Below are positions 6,082 to 16,000 of a stretch of 37,607 nucleotides of DNA, in pieces. Numbering within the stretch: the stretch's first letter is position 1; the number at the start of each line of letters is the position of its first letter. The notes under the pieces are model-generated. The model was not told where the DNA came from and searched no databases. It saw nothing but the letters and a program-made list of their open reading frames with translations. The translations under genes and the position numbers were made by a program. This DNA comes from an uncultured Clostridia bacterium (GTDB taxonomy: Bacteria; Bacillota; Clostridia; Christensenellales; Borkfalkiaceae), in contig CAMWNA010000008.1 in the NCBI GenBank assembly GCA_947175515.1, forward strand, positions 1-37,607. Direction: 5' to 3'.

Positions 6082-8748
6082 TTACTTTACGTAGTCAATA
6101 TTCCAAATCATATCGAACGGGCCGATATAGTGGTTAGCGTTCTGAACGAGTGTGCCGCCGTCTATAACGTTTTTGTTATATACGCACAGTTCGCTCCTCT
6201 GATAGGTGGGGAATTCAACGGCAAGCTCCATTACGAGGTCAAGGCATTCCGCATAAATAGGTGCGCGAACGTTTTGGTCGATGCTGTTTCTGCCCTCCTC
6301 TATCTTTGTACTGAGCTGAGTAATGATATTGTACTCGTAAGGCCATTCTGAGGAAGCCGTTAAAATATTCTTGTAGTTCCAGTTGTTTACGCTGGTTGCG
6401 CCGCTGTCCTTATGGTAAACCTGATACATATCGGGGTCAGACGCCGATGACCACGCCGCCGCCCATACAGCAAGGTTACCCGAAGTCATCTTCTTCAACG
6501 CCTGCAAGTCAGTTTGTACCGTAATATCGAAGCCGATTCCGTTGAGGATATCGCGCGCGTTATTGAACATTGCGTACGCAGGGTGGTCAGTGGTTTCGCC
6601 TGCAATAGTAAACGTGAGCTTGAGCTTTGTGCCGCGGCTTGCGTTCTTCATACCGGGAACTCTGTCGTTGGTTTTCGTAAGAACACCGTCCGAGCCTTTG
6701 GTATAGCCTGCTTCCCTTACGAGCGTTTCAATTTCAGCTATCTTGTCGCTTGTTCCGGCAAATTCGTAGCTGACGTCATCATTACTGTACACGCCGATAC
6801 CTTCGGGATACGCCCACGAAGTCATTGTCATTGGTCTGTTAACGGTAGTAGCAAGTCTTGAACCGTAGAAGCCGATTGTCATATTGACGTCAAACGCCTT
6901 CATAATCGCCTGCCTTACCTTGTATTCGGGAACGAATTTGGGGTTAATGCCGACATAGCCGTAACCGCCGGTATAGTAAGGGTTGGGAGCTTCAAGGTGC
7001 TTTATGTTGCCGATTTTAGTCATATTGGTGTTGGTTGCGTTGGGTGAACCGTAGTCGATTTCCTCGGTTTCTAGCGCTTCCATAATTTTATCGTCACTGT
7101 AGACCTTGAAGTTTACGTACTTGATTTTGGCGTTGCCGATATTTTTTGCAACCGTTTCAAAGTTATCGTTGCGCTTGAAGTAGCAGACGTTATTCTCAAA
7201 GAAGTTAGTTCTGTCCACTCTGCCGCTGTCACGGCTGTTCGTGCACTGATATGAGCCTGCACCTACGGGCAATCCGTTTTTATCATCGCCCTGCAACACG
7301 CTCCTGAAGAAGTTGCTGTCACCGAATTCGATGCCGAATTCGGTATCGCTGTTTTTAGCCGCTGCTACGTAGTCTTTGCCGTTGTATACGCCCGAATAGT
7401 AATGAAGGGGCGCAATGGGAATTGAGAAGTTATAAATAGCTTTGGGGTCTATTTTATTAATAACTATCTTCAATACGTCCTTGTTATCGTCGCTCTTTTC
7501 GGTTGAAATACCGCTTATCGTCTTAACGAGAAGCTCGCCTTTGTTGTTTTCCTTGATACCGTCATAGTACGTAGTGCGCTCGTCAGAAGCAAAATAGTTC
7601 AATGCTTCCGTTGCGGTCGACCAGTAAGACAATATCTGATAGAGCTGTCTTTGACTGGTGAAGTTGTTGTAAACCGTAGTTATAGCGCGCTCGCGCGATA
7701 AAGCTTCGTATGCAACTTCGTCGTCGCAGTTATTATTTGCCTTATATTCGTTGATTTTATCCTGCGCGGTTGCTTCAGCCATTTCGTCTATACGGTTCTG
7801 GGCTGCACGCGTGCCTGCGGGAAGCGTACCCGTTTTATCCTCGTCAAGCGTAGTATAGTAAAGCTCGCCGTCCTCGCGTTTGCCGTTACCGTTCAGATCT
7901 TCATAAATCTGTTCGACACCCTTAGGACGGCCGTTCTCGTCTACTACCTGCTTTGTCTGGACTTCGATTAAACCTTCCTGGAAGTAGAAAGCTTCCCAAG
8001 TGTTGTTGAAGCGGTAAGAATTTTTATAACCCTCTCTCCAACTGCCGGAAACGTTCGTCCAGTCGGATTCCAATTCCTTTTTGAAAAGCTCGGTTACGAT
8101 GTCGTAATCTTTTTTAAGATCCGTATCGGAAGGAACTCTTTCCAAAGCGCCGTCATTCGACCAGTCGATTAAGGCTTCGATTCTCAATCTTGCGTCGTTT
8201 AAGAACTTGGTTTCAAGGCTTGAATCGGTACTCGTATCCGAAAGTCCGGGACGCTGTGCGCGGTACGCTTTAAGACCCTGAATATCCGTTGAATACATAG
8301 TAGCCGAACCGGTGTATGCGGGGTCAAGATATACGTAGAAATTGAAAAGTACGTCATTAATGGTGAGCGGCGTGCCGTCGCTGAATTTAATTCCGTCCTT
8401 GATAACGAATCTGTACTCCGTTTTTACTGCTTCCGCACCGTTGTTCGTGGGTGCGCCAGCCGCGTTAACCATAGTTTCCGTATAGCTTTGAACTACCGTA
8501 GGCCAGTCGTCTCCGCAGACGAGATTTCCGTTCGCGTCGTTAGTGAGCATTGAAATCTGCGTCATCGAAATCATCTCTCCGTCGTTCTGTGCGGTATAGA
8601 AGAACGGATTGAAGTTGCCGTCAAGCGCGCCTACCGAAAGTTTAAGCTGGCGCGTTTCGGGGTTAAGGTCGCTCTTCTTGCAGCCTGCGGCGCCGATCAT
8701 TGCTACGCAAAGTCCCGCGCATAACGCTCCTTTAAGAAATTTGTTCAT
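6082..8748 (-). CDS. oppA: Enlarged oligopeptide-binding lipoprotein (OppA-like, SBP family 5)
   Basis: The product is 888 residues; family 5 solute-binding proteins are usually 520-600. A signal peptide ends in the lipobox GAAGC (Cys23), so it is anchored outside the membrane. The family 5 core is recognised by the stretch KDGIKFSDGTPLTINDV (117-133) and by the C-terminal half. About 260 residues are inserted at roughly 165-425. The insert is rich in charged residues and holds an Asp/Asn/Gly loop EDLNGNGKREDGE (283-295) that resembles a calcium-binding EF-hand or dockerin-type loop. Its position directly upstream of oppB-C-D-F makes it the receptor of this importer. The insert may change ligand size or bind partner proteins; that is inference. 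Confidence 0.92.
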   Translation of the reverse strand: MNKFLKGALCAGLCVAMIGAAGCKKSDLNPETRQLKLSVGALDGNFNPFFYTAQNDGEMISMTQISMLTNDANGNLVCGDDWPTVVQSYTETMVNAAGAPTNNGAEAVKTEYRFVIKDGIKFSDGTPLTINDVLFNFYVYLDPAYTGSATMYSTDIQGLKAYRAQRPGLSDTSTDSSLETKFLNDARLRIEALIDWSNDGALERVPSDTDLKKDYDIVTELFKKELESDWTNVSGSWREGYKNSYRFNNTWEAFYFQEGLIEVQTKQVVDENGRPKGVEQIYEDLNGNGKREDGELYYTTLDEDKTGTLPAGTRAAQNRIDEMAEATAQDKINEYKANNNCDDEVAYEALSRERAITTVYNNFTSQRQLYQILSYWSTATEALNYFASDERTTYYDGIKENNKGELLVKTISGISTEKSDDNKDVLKIVINKIDPKAIYNFSIPIAPLHYYSGVYNGKDYVAAAKNSDTEFGIEFGDSNFFRSVLQGDDKNGLPVGAGSYQCTNSRDSGRVDRTNFFENNVCYFKRNDNFETVAKNIGNAKIKYVNFKVYSDDKIMEALETEEIDYGSPNATNTNMTKIGNIKHLEAPNPYYTGGYGYVGINPKFVPEYKVRQAIMKAFDVNMTIGFYGSRLATTVNRPMTMTSWAYPEGIGVYSNDDVSYEFAGTSDKIAEIETLVREAGYTKGSDGVLTKTNDRVPGMKNASRGTKLKLTFTIAGETTDHPAYAMFNNARDILNGIGFDITVQTDLQALKKMTSGNLAVWAAAWSSASDPDMYQVYHKDSGATSVNNWNYKNILTASSEWPYEYNIITQLSTKIEEGRNSIDQNVRAPIYAECLDLVMELAVEFPTYQRSELCVYNKNVIDGGTLVQNANHYIGPFDMIWNIDYVK

Positions 8749-8780
8749 ATAAATTAAGCCTCCTATATTTTCCGTAAAAT

Positions 8781-10085
8781 TTATTTTTGAGCAATAACAA
8801 CTTCTTGGTTTCTGGGTCCCATTGAAAGAGACGTGTCCGTGACCGTTACGGTGCTGAACTTTTCAAGGAACGCCGCGTCCGTCGTCATTCCGCCGAAGAG
8901 CCAGCAACCGGTATCGTAAACACCGCCAAGCTTTTGTATGTTGCCTATCGTAACGCTTTCGTTCGCGGTGACCTTCCAGTGAACGGAGTTAAACGCAACG
9001 TTTTCAAACTGAGCGCCGTCCTCCGCTTCCGTTACGAACAAGTGCATTGAGTCAATAAACGCGTTGGGTATAACCGTTGCGGTAAGCTCTATATTTCTGA
9101 ACGTAAGTCCCGTGATTTTCGCCGTGCTTGAAAGCGTTCCGAAAAGCGAAGCTTTATCGCCGCTGCGAATATCGCAAGTAATAGATATATTGGAAACAGT
9201 GTGTCCGTTACCTATTATAGTCACGTTCGTCTTGGCGTTAAACCAGAGTGTGAAGCCTGCCAGACCGTTACAGTCTATATCGTTGCAGAAATAGTAACTT
9301 GCAGTACCGTCCAAATTGTACATCATTCTCTGAACGTCACTTGCAGTCCTTACCATTGTGTACTGTCCCTTTATATACTTAGCGTATATTTTGGGGTTGC
9401 CCTCGCCTTCGGCAGGCTTTTGCACCGTGCCCGAGAAAGGCTGCGTACAAGCCTCGTCAGCATAATATTCATAGAACGTGTAATCAACGCTCTTGCAGTC
9501 GGGCGCGGTAGAGTTATTTACCTGTACGGAAGACTGGTTGCCGAAATTCTTGTAAGCAACGGGCTGCCCGTATTCTATAACGCCGTCGGCAGTCGTTATG
9601 GGCTGTCTATCCTCCGTTACAAGGATAAATTCAAGCCTTACGTCTGTCTGCCACTTTGCGCCGAAGTAGAGGTGTTCCTTTTCCTTTATATAGATAGGGT
9701 TTACCAAATCAACTGCTTCGTTGGTAAGCTTGGCAATTTTCTTTTCTGCGTCCTCGAACACGGGGGCGCCCTTTTCGTCAAGCTCGACCTTGTACCAACC
9801 GTCAAAAATATAATTGGTTCTGGCAATGGAAACATTGCTGACTTTATCGAAGTTGACAATTATCTGACTGTCAGGCTTGTAGTAAATGTTCTTTTCGGTG
9901 TTGGACGTGTTGTCGAAAAATCCGCCGTTAGCATAATAGGTGACTTGCTGGTCCAAAGCGTTCTTATCTTTGAGGTAGGATTCCGCCGTGGTTTCGCCGA
10001 TTTTACAACCGGCGAACAGCGCAAGCGATGCAAATAGCGCCGCAACCGATAACAACAATAATTTTACTCTTGTTTTAACTTTCAT
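8781..10085 (-). CDS. Lipoprotein with InlB-type repeats
   Basis: The product is 434 residues. The signal peptide ends in the lipobox LFAGC (Cys27). Residues about 45-145 read as an InlB/Listeria-Bacteroides repeat unit (VTYYANGGFF ... YIFDGWYK ... LYFGAKW). A second, weaker unit follows (YTFYEYYADEAC ... IYAKYIKG). These small beta-grasp-like modules are common on secreted Firmicute and Bacteroidetes proteins. The C-terminal part has a short beta-helix flavour (IIGNGHTVSNISI). The same GNGHT(I/V)SN motif occurs in the 1555-residue lipoprotein at 17579-22246. Its ATG immediately follows the TAA of the subtilase gene (no spacer), with GAGG as ribosome binding site inside the subtilase end, so translation is probably coupled. 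It is likely a surface partner of the protease and Opp system. No enzymatic motif is seen. Confidence 0.88.
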   Translation of the reverse strand: MKVKTRVKLLLLSVAALFASLALFAGCKIGETTAESYLKDKNALDQQVTYYANGGFFDNTSNTEKNIYYKPDSQIIVNFDKVSNVSIARTNYIFDGWYKVELDEKGAPVFEDAEKKIAKLTNEAVDLVNPIYIKEKEHLYFGAKWQTDVRLEFILVTEDRQPITTADGVIEYGQPVAYKNFGNQSSVQVNNSTAPDCKSVDYTFYEYYADEACTQPFSGTVQKPAEGEGNPKIYAKYIKGQYTMVRTASDVQRMMYNLDGTASYYFCNDIDCNGLAGFTLWFNAKTNVTIIGNGHTVSNISITCDIRSGDKASLFGTLSSTAKITGLTFRNIELTATVIPNAFIDSMHLFVTEAEDGAQFENVAFNSVHWKVTANESVTIGNIQKLGGVYDTGCWLFGGMTTDAAFLEKFSTVTVTDTSLSMGPRNQEVVIAQK

Positions 10086-13000
10086 TTAGTCCTCTTTGCC
10101 GTCGGTATCTCCGCCGTCTTTTACTTGAGTTTCTTGTTCGGGTTTAGCGTCTTCCGCGTCGGTCAAGGTAGCTTCCGTTTCTGCGGACTGAGTCTTTTTC
10201 TTTCTCCAAAGCAGAACCAGAACCACTGCAACCGCTACGGCAGCAACAAAGCACACGCCGCCGACAACACAGCCGATTATAAGACCCGTATTTGATTTCG
10301 AACTGCTATCGCCGCCGTTGTCTCCGCCTTCGGTTACCGTTATGGAAAGCCTTACGGTTACGCCGTAGCCCTGTAAAACAACGTATCTGTCAAGCGCGCT
10401 AAGTTCGCCGTCTGAACCTGTAGCAAGCGTAATTCTGCTTAAATCCGCAATAGCGGTTGTGAAGTCGTCGTAATTGACTATGAGTACAAGACCCGTCATA
10501 TCGAACTTCTCACCCTCTCTATACTGCGTTTTGTGCGTACTGTCGGGGCTGAGCGAAAGCGAAGTTACGTTTGCCGTAATTCCGAATCTGGTCTTTACAG
10601 ATTTAAGCTCCTCTTCAACGTTGTAAAGCTTTTCAAGATAGTCCGTGTCGCCGTCTTTAATGAACGCAAGCTGCGCCTCTTCCAAAATGGTGTTATAGAG
10701 TGCGTGCGCGGCTTTAACGCTTTCGCTGAATGCGCTGACCATTGCTTTGTTATCTTCGTTGACTTCAAGACTGTTCCAGCTCTTGACCGTGTCTATATTG
10801 AACGATTTAACCGCGTTGATGAACGCGCGCGTAGTATCGTCAATGAGCTCTCCGAGGAGATGCTTCTGTGCGAAATAGTTTGAATAAATATAATTGTCGT
10901 ATCCGACGCCGTTGGTCGGGTAATAGATATTAGCCGACGGTGCAGCGGGTCTTTCAACAAAGCCTGAAATAAGGTTGACGAAATCATCGTTGAAGTTTGA
11001 ATAGTACAGGAACAAGTGCGAAGACTCTCCGCCGAGCTCGTTGTACTCTGACAGGAGCGCAGGGGCGTTGATGCTTTCAAACCTGTATTCCTTTATGTCG
11101 CTGCCGTAGAACGCGCCCGTGCCTATCGTCTTTACGCTGTAAGGAAGAATTACCTTATATATTGCGCTTGCGTTGAGATTTTCAAAGGCGTAAGCCTGAA
11201 TTGTTACCGTGCCTTCCTTTATCGAGTAGGTACGCAAGCCGTCGTCGGCAACGATAGCCGTCCTTGCCGTGGGATATGCGCACAGCTCGTAGGTGTTGCC
11301 CTCCGCCGTGTTGAGTACGCGGTACAAAACGCCGTCCTCGGCAAAGAAGATTTCGTTTGCACCGTCAACTGTGAACGAACGTAAATTCTTTGAATTTGCG
11401 AACGCCGCCGCGCCGAGCGTTTTTAAACTTGCAGGAAGATTGACCTGACTTTCACCGCCGCCGAAGAATGCAAAGCTGCCTATAACTTCGACCTTGGGAA
11501 GATTAACGGAGGTATACGCGCCGTTAGCAAACGCACCGCTTTCAATTACTTTGGCGTTTGCAAGATTCAGCTCGGTTAACGAAGTGCAGCCGCGGAATGC
11601 GGACACGCCTATCGTTTCAAGCTTATCGAGGTTGGTTACGGTTGAAAGCTTATCGCAAAAACCGAATGCGCCCATTCCCACCGACGTTACTTTGTTAAGG
11701 TTTACGGATTCAAGCGAAGTACAGTAAGCGAACGCACCCTCGTCTATTGCCGTAATATTTTCACCGAGCGTAACCGATTTAAGCGCCGAGCAGGTTGCAA
11801 ACGTATATGCGCCCGTAACCTTAGCGTTTGCGCCGAAGCTAACGGTGTTAAGCGCGGTACAGCCGTAGAACGCGCCGTCGCCCATAATTTCAACCGACGG
11901 GATAGCTACGCTTTCAAGTGCCGTACATTGAAGGAATGCGTTGGTGCCGAGCGTTTTTAAGCTTGCAGGAAGATTGACTTCTTTAAGCGCACCGCAGCCT
12001 GCAAACGCACCGTCACCTATAGCTTCCAGCGAGCCGTTTGCCGCAAAGCTTAAAGTTTCGAGATTAATACAGAATGCGAACGCGCCCTCGCCTATTTTTG
12101 TTACGCTTTCGTCTACCGTGAAGTTTACAAGATTAGTACGGGCAAAAGTATGCGGAGCAATTTCCGTAATTCCAGAATGAAGGGTAATGCTTACAAGCTG
12201 GGAGCTTGCAAACGCGCCCTCTCCTATTTTTGTTACGCTTGAAGGAACCGTAAGGCTTCCGCCGTTTGTGAACTGACAACCGGAGAACGCGTAGGGTGCG
12301 ATTTCCTCAGTGCCTGCCGCAATTGCAAAGTCTGCCCCGATAGTTTTGGGAGCGAGAACTAATTTAGTACCCTCGTAAACCGTGCCGTTGGAAACGGTAA
12401 ACGCGCTGCCGGACGCCGCTTTTAATTCAACGGGAGTATTTTCAAATACTCTGTCGCCGAAGTTTGTAAGTCCTTCCGGCAAAGTGAACTGTGACAGACT
12501 GTCGCAGTTGGCAAACGCCATATCGCCTATTACACAAGCCGAGGCGCCTGCAAAATTGAAGTTTACGTTTTTAAGGTCTGTGCAGCCGTAGAACGCCCTT
12601 GCGCCTACCGTGAACAAGGTATCCTTATCTGCGGATAACGCGTTCACGAAGTTTACGGTTTCAAGTCGCGTACAGCGCTCGAAGGCTCTTTCGGAGACGG
12701 TCGAATTATTTATGGTAATATTCGTCAGCGAAGTACAGCCGTAGAACGAGCGTTCGCCTATCGCCGTATATGCGCCCGTAGTCACCTTGTTTATAGCGGT
12801 GCAGTTTTCGAAGACGCTTTCACCGCAGATATGAAGTCCCGTTATATCGATTTCGGTAAGGGACGAACAGCCGTAGAACGCGCCGCTGTTCATAGTGCCT
12901 ATATTGGTCATATTAACGACCTCTTCAAGCTTTGAACAGCCTGCGAAAGCTTCGCGGTCGAGCGTTATAACCTTGCAGTTTGAAAGGTCAACCTTCCTCA

Positions 13001-16000
13001 GCGCCGTACAGTTATAGAATGCTCTTCTCAATATGAGTGAAAGCGAGGCGTCGGCAGGCTTTATAGCTTCTTCGCTTATGAAGTAAACTTCTTCAAGCTT
13101 GCTGCAGTTTTCAAACGCCTTTTCACTAATCTGCGTTACGGTTTTGGGAATTATGATTTTAGTGATAGTATCGTTATCCTTGAAGGCTTCTTCGCCGATA
13201 GTCAATATATTTTTATCCGCAGGAATAACCACCTCTCCGCCGGTGCCGTGGTAACGGGTAAGTGTGCCGTTGGTAATTGTAAAGGGTTCCTGTACCCTTA
13301 ACAGCACGCTTGCCGCGGAAATGACAACGCCGTTTTCCGAAATGGTTGCGCTGATTTGCGCGGAGCCTTTAGTGTCCTTTACCTTTACGTTGCCCTTATC
13401 GTCCACGTCTGCGATAGACTTATCCGACGTAGTCCATACGAGATTGAGACGGTCAACAGGATAATACCAAGGGTCGCAGACTACTTCAAGAGTGAATTCG
13501 TCGCCTGCATTTACGTTGACGCTGCCCGTAGCTTTAACCAAGCTGCCCGAAGCGTTTTCAATCGTTCCGAAAGAAATCGTGGGACTGGGCAGAACGGTAT
13601 TGCTTGGAACGACGTTAACCGTAATTCTCTTTGAAGCGCCATCCGCTCCCCTTACGGTGATATACGCTGTGCCTTGCGAAGCGCCGAAGATTTCGCCGTT
13701 TTTAACACGGGCAACGGAGTTGCTACTTGAAGTCCAAGTGAAGTTGGAAAGGTTTGCGTCGCCTTCGTACTTTAACGCCACCTTGTAGGTTTCGTTCACG
13801 CCGAGGGTTATCCTCGTATCGCCGTCCACTTCAAAGCTTGAAGGAAGCTGCGACGCCGTTGAAGACGAAAAGCTTATCTGGTGTATTCTGTGGTTAAGCG
13901 CGTAGTCTTCAATCTGGACGTACAGCCTTTCGTTATACTTTTCGTAGAAGTCGGTAATTTCAATGGAAACCGTCGTGGTACCGTTTTTGTTTGCGTTGTA
14001 AACGGGAGTTATATATTCGGTAGCAAGCTTTAAGTCGGGAACGCCGTCGATATATCCGTCCTGATAGCACAGTATAACGGACTGCGCGTAGGTATTGTCA
14101 TAAATATCGAGGTCGAGGTAAACCCTTTGCTGGGGACGGTTGTTTGCGTCGTTATAGTCGTAGTATCTGATACGCGAATCCACAAGCACGGGAGCTTCGT
14201 AGTCGACGTAGAATACCATGGAGAAGGTGTTGTCCTCATTTTGCTTTTCGGGATTATCCTTGTCTTCCGCCTTGAAATAGAAACGGAAATCAAGCTGATA
14301 TTTTCCGTTATTGACGAGCCCCAATGCTTCGGGTTCAAGGTCCAATAATACCTGTGCGGGGACTGAATTACCGCCGCTGGAGTGAGCCTTGTTGACCCTG
14401 TAAACCTCGTCGGTTTTTACGACCTCTCCCGTAGCCGTATCGATTAAATCGTAGGTTACCAGCTCTGCGTTTCTTAAAAGTCCCGCGTACAGAGCCCTTA
14501 TGCTGTAAGCCGTAAGGTAGTTGGACGTTTCAGAGTCCGGATTATAATCGTTGAAACGCGAAATTACCGCGTGTTCTCTGTCAATATAAATCTGGTCCGC
14601 GTCGGGGTCCTGCGTATATAAATAGCTGCCGAGAGGGATAGAATATTTTCCGTTCGTGAAATTGGCATATGCCTGAGTTGCCCAAACGCTGGGCTGGGGA
14701 CGCGTCAAATCGTCGTAAGTGGTATCCTGCTCGAAATCGGAAATTTCGTAACAGTCGTAGTCGAGCATAGGCGCTGCTTCCCAGTCGCCGTAGAAGCCCA
14801 TAAACGGAAGCGTCAAATCGCACTGTCCTTTCGAAACGGATTCGAGTTTCAAGAAGCCTTCTATAAACATACCGTTTTCAAACGACCTGTCTATATATCT
14901 CTTTTCGCTTGCCGACAGCGTAAGCTTTACGGTGATATTTACAGACTGACCGCCGCCGACGTTGACGGTTGAGCCTTCCGCCACGGAGGAGCCGTTTACC
15001 GTCCACTGCGCAGGAATATGGTCCGAATAATTTTCACTGTTGAAAAGATGTGCTTTTTCTGCAACCGCAAGCCCGTCTATTGAAAGGCTTTCGGTAAAGA
15101 ATAACGATTTGGTTCTGAAGCTTAACTGAGACGTACCGAAATTCGTGACCGTAAAGTTAAGCGTGTATTCGCCGCTTTTTTGCGTGTCCGCGCCAAGCTC
15201 TACCTTAGGGCGGTTGTCTTCCGCGTCCGGAGTGGAAAGATACGCTTTTGTAGAGAATACGTTGCTTAAAGTTGCAAGTCCGGCGCCCTGCTTTCTGGGC
15301 GAGTAGGGCAAGCCTTCCCTGTCGTACACGGTGGTAGCCGTACTCATCATAAGCTGATTGGTTAATCTTGTAATTTCAGTTGCGGAATAGTTGGGATAGT
15401 CCTTTTTAAGCTTGCCGCGCAGCAAAGCCGTGAAGCCTGCAAGGTTGGGCGAAGCCATGGAAGTTCCGCTCATTTCCTGATAGCCGCCCGCAACGGTTGA
15501 GGTTATTTCGCCGCCGTGCGAGGTTATATCGGGCTTAAGCTTCAAATCGGGCGTGGATCCCCACGAGGAATAATCGTTCATAAACGGTCCTGCCTGATAT
15601 GAAGTTGCAAGCTCTATCGTGCCGGTTCTTCTCTTTTGTCCGTTTGAGTCGTATACGAGCAGTCTGCCCGCGTCAAGATTTACAGAAACTGCAGGAATGG
15701 GATTATCTATATCGCCGACCGACATACCCAGAACGCCCGCGACGTTGTTGTAAACGATTACGCCGTCCGCGCCCGTGTAGGTACCGTCCTCCTCCATACC
15801 CATACTCATAAGAGTTTCTATCTTGTCTTTGAAGGTGGTTTTACCGCGGCTGATTACCGCAATAGTTCTGCCCTGCGATTTGTCTTTCAGTTCGTTTATT
15901 ATATAATCGGTATAGTCTGCCGGTTCACCCATTCCGTCGATTACGACATACTTGAAGGTTTCGCGCGGTTCATCGCCGAGGAGCGATTTCAAAAAGTCGC

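Noticed and set aside
9201-10037. Long plus-strand open frame opposite the InlB-repeat lipoprotein
   Set aside because: The minus-strand gene has a signal peptide, lipobox and ribosome binding site; the plus-strand frame has none and no recognisable domain.
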